From positions 188,001 to 252,000 of the forward strand of contig JAJEKV010000314.1 of NCBI GenBank assembly GCA_021234155.1: a stretch of DNA of 64,000 nt, written 5' to 3'. This stretch comes from Isoetes taiwanensis (lineage: Eukaryota; Streptophyta; Lycopodiopsida; Isoetales; Isoetaceae). Under the pieces are notes generated by a model. The model worked only from the letters and a program-made list of their open reading frames with translations, was not told the DNA's origin and ran no database searches. Within the stretch, counting starts at the first letter, position 1. Each line of letters opens with the position of its first letter. Made by a program: the position numbers and the translations under genes. This document shows, piece by piece, positions 12,471 through 24,939 of the stretch.

Positions 12471-13860
12471 TTTTTTTTTTTTAAGAAACGGCAGTTTTTG
12501 TATTCATATGATAAAACTTTACAGCACAAAAAAACCCTGAAGATTCAGGGAAAAAGATAGAAACTGTTCTCAGAATATACAGTAAATGAAAAAGGAAGAG
12601 TACTCATCATGGAGTTGTTCAACATCTTCTTTGGGTCAACTTACTATAGGGAACAACCTTCTTCTGCTGAACCAAATACTATAGGACCTTCTCCATAAAT
12701 TTCCACCACTATTCCACTTATAGCTCAACTGCAACAGCTTCTGTTACCCTTACTGGCCAGATTTGAATTAAGTGCAAGTAGTAAATCCCAGTATCCTTTG
12801 CAGACTAGTAAGATAAATTGGACCAAAACCTGAATAAAAAGAAGGACATGTAGCCAAGCAATTGCCCAAACCTTATGCCTGAAGAGAACACATTCCCATT
12901 GTAGAGGTAGCAAAGCTCCTAGCTCCCCATGCTTCTAAATCCATTAAAATCCAACTAGACCTCCAAGCCCAGCCCTAGAAGATGATCCAAAAGATGGTGC
13001 ATTGTTGGAGAAACCTCTAGGTCATCATGCTTCCATACGGGCAAAGATTCAAGAACTAACAGTCTACATAACCCTTCATCAGAAAGTGAAATCCAAGGTC
13101 TCCCGAAACTTGAATTTCAAGATTTTTAATCCAATTTACCTGACCACATCTGCAAAGGCACATGGAAATTCCCATATATACATAGAACATTAAAGAGAAA
13201 GCAGTAATAAATGGAATAGGCTGCCACACTATTCCTGAAGCTGCCACCTTCTTTTATGAATCTGATTCTCTGCCTCCAAGCAGCCTAACCAATCAACAAT
13301 CTAGATAATAGCAGAAGGTTACTGTGGCTCAAACAGTTATCTTGAAGCTAGTTAGGCTTAGAACAAGCCCAACCCACCAGACTACTCTCAGAGCCCAGTC
13401 TTAAATTATCAACTGTAATCAAACACCAAAACATTCTGCCATAATTTTCAATAGCTGACTAATCACACTGCCATGGCTACAAAAAGAAACAAACCCTGCT
13501 GCTTCCATCTACCTGCTCTGTGTACTTCTGCCAGTAAGAAATGGGAAAAAGAAAAGAACTTTTCTGCCAGATTATATTTCGAAAGATTTAAATATGGATC
13601 ACCTGGGTGAAAGCCATGGATCCTTGCCTGTGAATCAAAGCAGAAGAAGTCCCTTCGCCTGGCCACAAATGAAAATCCTTGCCCTAAGCCAATCCCTTCT
13701 CCATCCAGAAAACCAGCAAAAAACGGCGCAAGATCTGCAGAAGAAGCATGCACCTTCTTGTTGCTACCTTCCATAGATGCGATGGGCAGCCCAAGGCGTA
13801 CCAACATAGACGGCCGGCCCAGGGCAGAGCCCTAGGCGGCCAAACTTTTAGGCATTTTTT
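12463..13860 (-). mobile_element. Decayed or internally deleted non-LTR element, poly(A) end at left
   Basis: Read on the minus strand, the block ends in ...ACTGCCGTTTCTTAA followed by a long A-tail (T-run 12463-12482 on the plus strand). This resembles the 3' end of the block starting at 20972, which reads ...CTGCTGTTTCTACC plus an A-tail. No reverse transcriptase is visible. A minus-strand frame of 114 codons (13463-13807) is of unknown meaning. The right end (13800-13845) turns GC-rich with GGCCGGCC and an AGGGC/GCCCT inverted repeat. It could be the 5' UTR and 3' UTR of an L1 that lost its coding part, or a SINE-like derivative. Confidence 0.45.
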
Positions 13861-15690
13861 AGAAACACCCGAATTGTTTTATCTGTAGATGCTTGGAGCA
13901 GATGCTTACTCATCCTGCAAGCAGAAACAAGTTTCAATTTTGCAGATGGATACCATATATTGGCTATTCCATACACCGGGATACATCTTTGGCTCTTACT
14001 ATTAGGTTTGAATCTATGATCATCTGAAAATAATAGGTTTTTCTCTCATAATAGGTTTTCGTCTGATTTTGCACGCGATTTAGCTGATTTGATTTAGGGT
14101 TCCAGGGTTCCGGATTTGGCCCTTTTTTAAGGGCATCGATCTATGCTATGGCAATGGATCAATTTTCACTGCAGCAATGTTGGATTTACTGTGGCAGTGC
14201 TAGATATTATACAATGGTTTATGTTGTAAGTTATGAAATATCCATTGCAGGGGATCATCTCTTGCCTAATATGCCAAAGCAAAGTCTTGTTTTATCCTAA
14301 CCGGTCAGATGCTGGTCAGCTGCTGTGGAGGTAAGCACTGGCATCATGTAAGCATTCTTTATGGAATGAGAAATCTCTCGAGTTTACTCTGATGGCTGGT
14401 CAGATAGCCTTGATTCCTTGCAAATGACTAAAATCATTTTTGAGTATGAAGGATTTTTTGTTTGCCATAGCTCTGAGGAACAACCCTTTGTGCAGAATAA
14501 CTATTAGACGAAAATGTTGGCCATTCATATATTCCAGGTATGCCTTCATGTTTTGTATTTCCACATTTAAGAGCAATTGCCTGTGCCTATAATCGTATAA
14601 TTGTAGCAGTTGTTTAAAGGAAAACCTTTATGCTGGTGTAAGTAGACACAAAATCTAACTGTTTTGCATACAGATATACGAATAGCATGTTTTCCATTCT
14701 AATCTAATAATAGGAAAAACTAGGTAGGTTTGTCATGATACTACTGTGTTTCTATGCTAACTAGGCATTATAGTACTCCAAGGTACAGGAAATCGATGCC
14801 CTACAGAAGATACACTTATGCTAAAAATTTCAAATTTTGAGAATTATTGCTGCCTTGGTAGCCGCTGAACATAACAACGATCGCATATGTCTATTGTTTC
14901 GAGAAATATGGTTCTCCTTAAAGATTTGGAAAAACATTTCTGAATTCATAAAAGATATAATGTTATTTTCGATTGCTTTGGGAGATACTATATCATAAGC
15001 TGCAGACTGTGGATATATGTTCACGTCCCAAAATCAGGTTAGACTATAAAATTTGTACTTATAAATATTGTATGGATTCCATGATTATAATCCCATGATT
15101 CAAGTTCCCATAGTATTCCTTTAGTCACTATAGTTTTTAAAGTGCAAAATGCACATCTAAATTGCTTAAATGAAATAATAGAGGACGTACATTTAAATCA
15201 AATGATTGAAACCATTGTATATGAGACAACCTTATTAATCATTGATGTGTTTGCTAGTTCTCTTCACAAATTCAATTTTTGAGGAAACAGATAAAGCTCC
15301 CAGTAGATGAGTTCAGCCATATGATGGACAAGAAGAACAACGTTTCAAATATGTCTGTGATTACACATGCTGTTTTGCACATTTAAAATATGTCTGTGAT
15401 TAGCATGTTGAGGCTAACTATGCCAGCCTATGCTTAGGTCATAAGCATATTTGAGCTCTATTTGTGGCTAGTTATTTGATTCTTTTTGTTGTTTTTTTTT
15501 TTTTTTTTTTTAATTTGATGTGTTTATTTTATACAATGTATTTGCTTTAATTTGACATGTTATTATGCTAGATATTGAAATTAAGTTTAATTATATTGTT
15601 TATATTATACATAGGTGCAAACAAAACATACTAGGTGAATTATAAATCGCTTAAAAAAAATGCTATTGAAAAAATGATTACCTATTATTC
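13861..15690. other. Intergenic, AT-rich
   Basis: No gene was recognised. T-run of over 20 bases near 15490-15512. Confidence 0.4.
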
Positions 15691-15754
15691 TCCCTTTTAC
15701 CCCCTTTGATTTGGGTGCATATTCACACGGAGGGTGAATGTAATGGTTTGTGTT
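15691..15754. mobile_element. Deletion derivative of the neighbouring MITE
   Basis: The inner left arm of the MITE (CCCCCTTTGATTTGGGTGC, TATTCACACGG) is joined directly to its terminal sequence (AATGGTTTGTGTT). Most of the element has been lost. It lies only 36 bp upstream of a complete copy. Confidence 0.65.
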
Positions 15755-15787
15755 GAAGGCCTCGAGGGGGCCAAAAAAAAAATTAGG

Positions 15788-16180
15788 TATAACACAAACC
15801 ATTACATTTCACACTAAGAAATTAAACTCTTCCTTAAACCCCCTTTGATTTGGGTGCATATTCACACGGGGGGTGACATAGGGCAACGAGAGCCCCTACA
15901 ATCATATTATACATGTACAAAATCAACACCATATAGTACATTGCCTCAAACCTTATAGTATTTTGCAAATCGGGTTATATAGTATACCAAAATTTGTACA
16001 AGCATACCCCACAAACGAGGATCGCTATCTACGGTCTACATCGAGGACTAATGGGCATATATGCTTATCTGACACCTCTCGATGGCCGGAGTCACCCCCC
16101 ATATGAATATGCACTCAAACCAAAGGGAGTTTAAGGGGAAATTTAATTTCTTAGTGTGAAATCTAATGGTTTGTGTTATA
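15788..16180. mobile_element. MITE with ~115-bp terminal inverted repeats and TA target duplication
   Basis: The left end TAACACAAACCATTA (from 15790) and the right end TAATGGTTTGTGTTA (to 16178) are inverted copies. The match continues inward through the TTTCACACTAAGAAATTAAA, CTTAAAC and GTGCATATTCA blocks to the GGGGGGTGAC boxes and beyond. Element length is 389 bp, flanked by TA on both sides (15788-15789, 16179-16180). The TA duplication suggests Tc1/mariner-type mobilisation, although PIF/Harbinger with TTA or TAA is possible. There is no coding capacity. A truncated relative lies at 28523-28816. Confidence 0.85.
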
Positions 16181-16530
16181 CATCAGCTTTCCAACTATAT
16201 ACTTTTGATGTGAAGATGATGTCTCATGCATCATCTCCACCTCCTCATATTCAATAGTATGATAACATGATGTCTATTGATGATGAAGTGACTATAAAAG
16301 AGCATGCTGATTATAATGAGGCTACTAAGCATTTCAAAGTAAGACAACATATGTGACATTCACTATTTATGGGTGGCTCTATTTAGTGAACCATTTCATC
16401 TGCTAGTTTCTAGTCCCATATTACAATTTTTTCTTGATATATCTTGATCTTTGTCATGATAATATATTTACTTCCTTCAAAAGAAAAACTTGGCTTATAT
16501 TATTTTATTTGATGAATCGTAAAGTTTAAA

Positions 16531-16583
16531 GAATAGAATAGAATAGAATAGATTTTTTAACGTCCACGGAGACCAATAGGTCC
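16531..16583 (-). mobile_element. LINE tail fragment, minus strand
   Basis: (GAATA)n followed by the inverse of the conserved LINE end (ACGTCCACGGAGACCAATAGG). It matches the tail at 2291-2404 in reverse orientation but holds only the last ~50 bp. Another short (TAGAA)n run lies at 16919-16936. Confidence 0.75.
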
Positions 16584-16589
16584 ATATTA

Positions 16590-17929
16590 TTGGTATCAAA
16601 ACTTAGGATAGCTATCATAACTCAATTATTGTTGAAGCTATCCTCTATTCTTATCTTTAAAGAGATATATACATAACTAAATTGCACTCCATGTTATATA
16701 TGTATATATATCCATTGATTCTTTCTCTACTTTGTGATTCAACTTCCTAAATCTTCACTAGCTTAAAATAGTGTTACAGCCAAATAACCAGGAATGTTTT
16801 GCAAGAAATATGAACTCAAATGATTTTTGAAAAGCCAGAAGAGGGATAATAAATGAACCATATAAACTGCATTTTGGTGCCCTTCACATCAAAGTTGAAT
16901 TTACTTTTATGTTTTAATAATAGAATAGAATAGAATGCACCAATTAAAGTTTTGCATTTGGAATAGATGACCTCTTTTGCATGGATCTGAATCTTGACGA
17001 GGAGGAGAGATAAGAGACCAAAGTAGGATGTATTGTATGATAGTTTTCAAAGTAGCACTTGAATGTCTTTTAGACTTGATGATCTCATAGACGTAATAAA
17101 TACACATTTTGTCATTTTTATTTCACAACCATTGCACTTGTTGATATATTGATCTATCCAATAGCTCTCATCCCTTAAACTAATTCATTCTTCTTGTCCC
17201 CAAGTGATGTGGCCTCTGTGGAACCTTAAACTATAATTTAAATCAATTCCTTAAATATATTTTTTTTTTTTTTTTTAAGCCTTCTTTTTAGCTCTTGTCA
17301 AACATATGTTCTCTCTTCTTCTTCTTTTTCTTTTTTCCATTTCTTGTCTAAAAGTGGATGATAAAATTCAATCCAATTAAGTTTTTGCGAAACTAATGTT
17401 CTTTTTCATATTTACATAAGAAGAAGAAGCAATTTTTAAAATGGCATATAATATATTGTTGTCTTTAGATACTATGGTTCAAGTGTGAACGAAGATGGTG
17501 GTGTCAGGTCTTGCACTCGTTATATTACAAAATATTGGGCACAACATGAAAGGTAATGCTAGATAAAAAAAAACAAGAAAACAAGCAAAACATAAATATG
17601 CATTCATAATCAACTAGGAACTATTTAATAGAATATATTTTGAAACTACTCTCGAGGAAGAGTTCAAGAAACAATACATTTTATGTCAAAAACACGGTTA
17701 GACCATTTTTACTTATTGAAATAACCCATATTCAATGTGGCATAGGCTTTTTTTTCCTTGCACTTTCGCATCCGTACATCATTAGTATCAACTTTACCAT
17801 ACATGGTTCGAAATGTCGGAAACTTTCTTCTATATATATTGATTTAATATATAATTATAAATTAGTGTCATAAAAATTGTGCAAACCAAGAAATAGTGTT
17901 CTCTAAGTGGCTTACAAAATTGTTTGTTT
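16590..17929. other. Intergenic upstream of the GH3 gene
   Basis: AT-rich. T-run at 17257-17276. No gene was recognised. Confidence 0.4.
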
Positions 17930-18125
17930 GGTCTGACGTGGGGTAGGAATGTCAAAGGGCGGTGATTGACTGTTGGCACTAAAAAGATCAAAGAATTAAA
18001 TTGAACACGTGGATTTGACACAAATGTTTAACTAAACAAAGGCGGCAATATTATAATATATAACTCCTATAAATGGAAATATCAAAGTGACAAAGGTCAA
18101 GTATTTTGCTTGTTGACTTGCATAG
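17930..18125 (+). promoter_or_regulatory. Proximal promoter of the GH3 gene with G-box and TATA
   Basis: TATAAA lies at 18068-18073, about 53 bases before the chosen ATG, with a further TATAATATATA at 18050-18060. A perfect palindromic G-box CACGTG lies at 18006-18011. TGACGTGG lies at 17934-17941, and TTGAC W-box cores lie near 17965, 18015 and 18112. G-boxes are the classic target of bHLH factors such as MYC2, and W-boxes of WRKY factors. Control by jasmonate or stress is an inference from these short motifs. Confidence 0.45.
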
Positions 18126-20742
18126 ATGGAAGGAGCCAGTTCCATTCAAATGTTTGAGACCATGACAAGAAACACTACTCAAGTTCAACTTTCAACTTTG
18201 CAATCCATTCTTCGACACAATGCAGATGCGGAGTACCTACTACAACATGGGCTAAATGGTCGATCCGATGTTTCCTCCTTCAAATCATGCATTCCAATTG
18301 TTTGTCATGCAGATATCAAACATCATATTGAGCGTATTGCAGATGGCGACAAGTCCCCCATTCTCACTCATGATTCTATCACTCAATTTGCCTTAAGGTA
18401 GTTGAATATGAGCGTCTCCCTAATTCTTGTTTTACTTGAAATTTTGTTCTTTGATCTCATACTTCAATGTGTTGGCCTTGTAGCTCTGGCACTACGGATG
18501 GGAACCATAAGCTAGTGCCTTTTACTAAAGAATTTTACGAGTCTGCATTGAAGGTGTATCGTATTTCTGCAGCTTTTAGAGCCCGGTAAACATATATTCT
18601 TCCTATGTTGTATTATATACGAGTGTCTTATGTTTACCTTGTTATACACACATCGCCCATCAAGAGTGTAACTTGACTTATATCATGTCCTCTCAAAATA
18701 GATGTTCGTCAAAGCCAAGAGTAATGCCTTTTATTGTTATAATGTGATCTCATATACTTGAAAGCTTGAGAATTTCAGGAGGAATATTAATATTCAGTTA
18801 TGAAATCTAACATACTTGTTTTTATATATAAAACATAAAATTAAGCATTTAAAGGTTATTAATCATGATAGTATAATCTATGCGAATGGTCTTCATAGAA
18901 ATTAGTCTATTCTACTACAATATATTCTTTCTCTTAAAGAAGAGATACTTTTTCCACTTTCTTTATTAAACATAAATGTGAATCATAGATGGCATAGGGT
19001 ACCCAATTAAAGATTCCACATAAAGTTCTCTCTCTCACTTTTTTTTTATGCTTCCCCCTTTTTTCAATTAAGCACTTGCACTCATTTTTTATGATTTTGT
19101 CACTTGAGCCAACTACAGCTAGGGTTTTATAAGTAAATTTATCGCAGACGCAAGTCCAAATATAGGAACTTGTCTGAATTTCATGAGCTTATACTTATAT
19201 TGAAAAAGATAAACAATTTTAAGATGTTGGCACTAGGAATGGAATGCCTTTATCTGCATGTTATTTTGTTATTCTATTCTATTTTTACAATTGCTTATAG
19301 ATTCTAAATTTGAAGTCCAATTCTTATGCTTACATACTTTACAGAGACTTTCCAATTCGTCCCTACGGTCGAATGATAGAGTTTGTATATTGTGGCCAAC
19401 AATTCAAGACAAATGGAGGAATTCATGTAGCCACAGGGACGACAAATTACTTCAAGAGTGACGCTTTCAAACAAAAGCAAGTATCAACAAAGGTGTATGC
19501 ATGTAGCCCAGACGAGGTAATATTTTGTACCGATTGCTACCAAGCTACATATTGTCACTTGCTATGTGGAGTTCTGCATCTAGAAGAAGTCGAATTTATA
19601 ACATCAACCTTCGTATATAGTATCATCGAAGCATTCAAATTGTTTGAGAATGTATGGCAAGACTTGGTGAATGATATCGAACATGGAGAGATTAATGATA
19701 AGATTTTAGATCCAAATCTTAGACATTCCATGTCAAAGAAGTTATGCTCGAATCCAAAACTTGCAAATAAAATTCGCAAGGAATGTGAGAGTAATCCTAC
19801 ATTTCAAGGTGTCATCAAACATATATGGCCAAACGTCAAGTACATCTATTCAATTATGACCGGTACAATGGAAAGCTACCTTTCTAAAATGAGACATTAT
19901 GCTGGAGATATACCACTTATAGGTGCAGATTATGGGGCTTCTGAAGGCTGGATAGCAATTAACGTGAATCCAAAACTCCACCAGAAGATGTGACATTCAC
20001 AATTGTACCTGATCTGGGTTTTTTCGAGTTCATTCCAATGGACGACAATAAGATGTCAAAAATTGTTGATGCATATGATGTCGTGGTAGGGAAGGAGTAT
20101 GAAATTGTTCTTACAACGTTTGGAGGTATCTATTCACATTCTCTAGTATCATCTTTGTTTCAATTAACCATACTATGATATATGTTTTCTATAGGCCTCT
20201 ATCGATATAGGCTTGGAGACGTCGTACGGATAACAGGGTTTTATAATACAACTCCTCAATTTTCTTATCAATGTAGAAAGGATGTTGTTCTAAACATCCA
20301 TATTGACAAGAATGGAGAACGGGATATTGAAATGGTTATGAAAAAGGTATCAACATTGATACAAATATCAGGTAGTGAGTTGATAGATTATACCACCTAT
20401 GCGGATCTTTCAACAAATCCTGCACATTATACTATATTTTGGGAATTAAAGGATGGGGATTTTTATTCTTCAAGCATTTTGCAAGAATGTTGTGATTTAA
20501 TGGACAAATCATTCATTGAACCAGGATATGCTCTATCACGAGCATCGGGAACTATTGGTCCGCTTCAATTACATATACTGAAAGCAGGAACATTCAAACA
20601 AATGTTAGATTCATGTGTGAATACTGGGAAGATAACATTAAGTCAATACAAGATCCCACGTTGTATAAGAGCTCCATTCACACTAGAAATACTAGAGGAG
20701 AACACATGTACTAAGTATTTAAGCCAGTACAAACCAATATAG
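18126..20742 (+). pseudogene. GH3-family acyl-acid-amido synthetase (JAR1-like), 4 exons, one frameshift
   Basis: Exons by frame and GT/AG: 18126-18397, 18484-18585, 19345-20125 and 20195-20742. That gives about 567 codons, the usual GH3 length. GH3 enzymes adenylate jasmonic, indole-acetic or benzoic acids and couple them to an amino acid in the cytosol. The nucleotide-binding motif SSGTTDG is split over exons 1 and 2 (residues 91-97). YGASEGW (321-327) is the second motif. The third, LYRYRLGD, is formed exactly across the last intron. The N-terminal MTRN...QV pattern and the ending with QYKIPRC look closest to the JAR1 group, but substrate cannot be read from this. After residue 336 (near 19976-19979) one base is missing in what should be a C-run, so the mRNA frame breaks before PPEDVTF. 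The rest of the gene shows no other lesion, so a consensus error is a serious alternative to a pseudogene. Confidence 0.93.
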
Positions 20743-20762
20743 AACTTTCCATGTATCAATAC

Positions 20763-20768
20763 AATAAA
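20763..20768 (+). terminator. Poly(A) signal of the GH3 gene
   Basis: AATAAA lies 21 bases after the TAG stop, in an AT-rich context. This is a normal plant polyadenylation signal. Confidence 0.6.
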
Positions 20769-20971
20769 TGTGTTTGAATATAGATGGATTTGATAATATA
20801 AATCAATATGTCATAAGTCAATGTATCATGTCTAATAGATAGATGAGTGCAATGAAGAACAAAAGGATTTCCAATATTCACTTTCAATGTATTTTACATT
20901 TGCTGGAATACTAGGTATACTTATGTGATGTTTTCGTATTTTTTAATTTGGGGCATTCAACTTCGATCTTT

Positions 20972-21320
20972 TCCTTTTTTTTTTTTTTTTTTTTTTTTTG
21001 GTAGAAACAGCAGTAGTATTATATTACATGCAAAAGTATATAGTAATACAAAAATTCAAAGAAAGGATAGGTAGTGGCATAGCCCACTACTAACACTTCA
21101 AAAAGTGGGGAAATAAGCTCTAAAAAAACCACAACTATTTTTAAAGGCTAAGAAGTCGTCGTTGTAGCTATAACAGTTTCAAAGCACTATCAGATAATCA
21201 GTAATGAAAAACTGCAAGTTTTATGTCTGAAACAATTCGACTGTTGGCTTGCTGGTCTAGGACTCCATCAAAGTGATGATGCCATTGTTAGCCTAAAACA
21301 CGGAATTTTAGCCTAACCTC
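20972..21320 (-). mobile_element. Poly(A) 3' end of a minus-strand L1-type element
   Basis: A T-run of over 20 bases (20975-20999) is followed by GGTAGAAACAGCAGTAGTATT. On the minus strand this is the end ...CTGCTGTTTCTACC plus an A-tail, as in the block at 12463. It may be the 3' end of the L1 whose coding relics lie at 24.3-28.5 kb, with other sequence inserted between, or a separate truncated copy. Confidence 0.5.
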
Positions 21321-23600
21321 AAAGGAATCTTAAACAAAGTGGTTAGAACCTCCGGACCACTTAGGGTGATCAATCCTTGTCATATGAAACCAAAAAATTC
21401 ATTTTTTAAGTGCTAGTTTTTTCAAAATCACTAGAGTCCCCGAAAAAAAAAACTGCCGAGCAAAAACTGAACTGCGGACACACCTTGAGAGATTTTGAAG
21501 GTCTGATTGGTGTTATCGATTGATCAACAAGCAGAGGGAAAATGGTGGAGAAGACTTGACTTGATTTGAATAAAGGAAGGTCAAGAAAATCGAGGTCAAA
21601 GGCAGGTCAAAAAGTTGGCCAGTGCCAAAACAGAGAGCCAAATTTTGCAGATGGAGTTTGATGGGGAATTTTGGGTTGGGATCTGTGCAGGCAACTTCAA
21701 AATAACCTCTAGATCACGTGCAAAAGGTTTGAATAGCAAAAGGATGTTTTAGTTTTTCTGTAAGTAAACAAAACCTCAAGAAAAGAACAAACTTCAGAGC
21801 AGGTTATGAAAAGAAATCTTTTTATATGTTTTCTCCGAATGTATAGGTGTCTAGGATTTCTATAAAGATGAGATACAACTACCGAAGAAGAAGATATAAT
21901 CTCGAGTAAATATTTTTGGTCTTGTTTTTTTTTTTTTTGCTCTTTTTTTCTTTTAAAAGGGCAATGCAGAACTACAAAAAAAAGGATGTACAATGAAGAC
22001 AATGATTTTTCAGGCAAAGACTATGCATTATAGCAATGTGATACAGAAGGTATGACAATGTCAACAGGGTATTACCAAAGTTTTGAAAATAATAATGCTT
22101 GAGAGAAAATTCAAGACTGCTTGAGCCTTTCGAGAGCTTCAAAAATACCAATGAAGTAATATGGAGTGATTATTTAAGTTTGCAAGCGAGGTGCTTCCGA
22201 TCTTTGAACAAGTCACAACGAGCGAGGGGTCTTCAATCTCGAACGAAATGGAGCTGGAACTGAGGCGGAGCGAGCAAAAAGGATATCAAAAATTCAATGC
22301 GCCAAAATCACAGAGGTATGTCTCTCGAGGGGCGTGTCGATTTGATGCGTGATCTTTGGTTTAAGAACCGTTTCTTCCCAAAAGCTAGCTCGGTTGAGTG
22401 ATTTGAGGCCCAAATTTAGCAATTTCCATCGAATCAAATGCCACAAAGGATCCCCATGGTTTCGAAAAGGTTTAGGAGCTAATTTGGGGAGGAAATTGGC
22501 GGGATTCAATCAAGTTTAGGTAATGCAATTGGCGGATTTAGCATGTTCCCCTATTTCTTAGGGTTCATGAAAATTCTTAAGGGTGATATATCCCACAGGG
22601 GAAGTGGTTCTCGAGGCTAAGGTATATAAGGAAAAAAATGCAGACCCACTATTAAATTTGCGTGCCACTTGAGGGGGACCAGCCCGGTTCCGGCCCCCAC
22701 GCCCGCCGCTAATGGAAAAAAAAAAGGGGGAGGTGACCTGGAACTATGCAGAAATAGATAGGGTAGATAGGCTAGAATAGGTTTTTTTATTTTTTGGCAC
22801 GCATCCCAAGAATCCAATTTTGAAGGTCTTTCCAAAGGTTTTTTTTGAATTTTAAAAGACCAAGTCAGCTCTTTTTTTCCAAGCTTCCCATCTAGAGGGT
22901 TTTTAGGTCAAACTAAAACATTTGAATTTTTGGTCCCTTTTGACCCATGGTCAATGAATGTTGGAACATAAGGATGGTGAAAAAAAGTCATAGGAAAAAA
23001 AAGATGGGAAAAGGGTGTAAATAGGCTATACTAGGGTTTAGGAAGATGAAATGAGAATGAGAAAGAAGCCTTCTTGCCTTTGAAGGTTTTCAAGATCACT
23101 AGGGGACAATTCTCAAATGAAGGTGGGATTCATAAAAGATAAGTAGTAGAATGATGAGAAAAGGTCTCAAAAGTGGAAACAATGGTGAAGGAAAAGTCTT
23201 GAAGGCTCTTGGGATATAGAAAGGGGATGTAAGATGAATGGAATGAAGAAAAAAGATGGGTACCTCTGTAGCACTTGATCTTATCTCAAATTGTTTCTAG
23301 GGCTCAATTCATACCTCCTAGTGAAGATAGATTTGCTCAAAGCCTAAGGTCTTCCAAACTTCTATAAGGGTCTTCCAAACTTCAAGGCTAGAATAAGAGC
23401 AAATTTCACTTCTAGGGTAGCATCCTCATGTGTGTGACTTCAAACTTCTCAAGCAAGCTTCATAAGGTTTTGAGCTTTGGTAAAATGTCTTGTGCCTCCT
23501 TGATAAACTTGCTATAGCCTTTGCCTGGTCTTCAAATCAAAGGAAAATGTTAAGCTAATAGGAAAGTGTCTAGAAAGGTGTTTTACCTCAAGGAAAAGAC
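21320..23600. other. Repeat-derived spacer, nothing recognised
   Basis: No coding family was seen. A GC-rich patch lies at 22665-22715 and several A-runs or T-runs are present. Confidence 0.35.
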
Positions 23601-24297
23601 TAGGCCATAATAGGAGATCCCCAATGTCTTCCAATCTTGGTCAAATGTCTTCCAAACTCTGATGGGATCACAATAGCCTGGAACTTTTCCTTAAAGGAAA
23701 TGTAAATGGAACAAAGGTTTTGAAACATAAATGCTGGTCCATGTTGCCAAAAATGGGCAACAGCCATACACATCCCTTGTATGTAGAAACAACAATCGAT
23801 CCAACTCCCCAAGACCATATGAGGAAGAATCAAGTATGTGCAGTACCCAAGAATCCCGGGTAGCTTTATATATACTGAGTTTCTTCTGAAAGTGTTGCTT
23901 GAGCTCAGGGTTGAAGCGCCAGATATCACCATCAGCCAAGATCTTCTTCATATTCTTAAATCCAATGACCTCTATTTTGACCCAGTATAAAGCCTCTATA
24001 ACCTCCTAGTGAGTAAGTGCAACCATGTCCAGCGGAATGTCCCGTGCATGTCCTCCCCCCTAAATGTTTTCTAACCATGTAACTGGCCGGCAACATCATT
24101 TAAATTGTTAAGGTGGAATGAGAAAAACAAGAAAAAACCATAAAAAGAACCCAAAGAGTCCCATTTATGGTCATAATTAGACCCTTTCAACATCCGATGT
24201 GCCATAGCAAATTTTTACCAATTCCAACCTGTAAGGAGGCTTTTGGAGAATTAAGATCAGGTGGAATCAGGTTAATGGCAACACTATTTCTATGTTT

Positions 24298-24672
24298 CTA
24301 GATAGCCCACAAACAAAGTATTTTAATGGTGCCAAGGAAAGGAGTATCATGTTGGAGAAAGGAGAAAAGCTCTTCTTCACAGGTGGGATAGGACCTATAT
24401 AGGCACCTATCCATGTCCATCAGAAGCTTCCGCCTTTTTTTGACCGCCTCAAAGATCCGAAAGCATCTCCATTGATTTGAAACCTTTAGCGTATGAGTAT
24501 CCAATAAGAGAGAGTAAATTGTAGCAACTCGGTATCCTTTTACACCAGAAATCCAATTGTCTCCCTTTACTTCAGCAAATGCAACTCTATCATGTCGTAA
24601 GACCACGTTTTGCCATGCAACCATATGTGAGCCTTGCCATATGAACTGTCTCATAGCTGTTTCCATTTCCAA
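24298..24672 (-). pseudogene. L1 C-terminal segment after the reverse transcriptase
   Basis: The frame starts with FIWQGSH, the usual 'F.W.G' box that follows the polymerase in plant L1 proteins. It continues into a region where the zinc-binding reverse-transcriptase C-terminus (zf-RVT) would lie, but I cannot see the cysteines clearly. A stop ends it at 24298, and similar sequence continues for a few residues beyond. Confidence 0.6.
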
Positions 24673-24939
24673 GTAGAACTTCTTATCTGCTATGATTGTT
24701 GAAGAGAAGAAAACATGAGTTCTGGCAATGATGCCATTGATAACTTCTACCCTCCCAGCCTTACAGATGTCTTGGGGTACATCTATAGTTTCTTCTTCAT
24801 TCTAGAAACTATAGGCTCCCAAAGACCACGTAGGCTCATATTTAAGGCCAAAGGTAGATCTAAAAGTTTAGTGGCGGTTTGATGTCCAACCACCTTTATT
24901 CCCTCTAGAGAGCCCAATTGACTGTCAGAAACAATTGCA

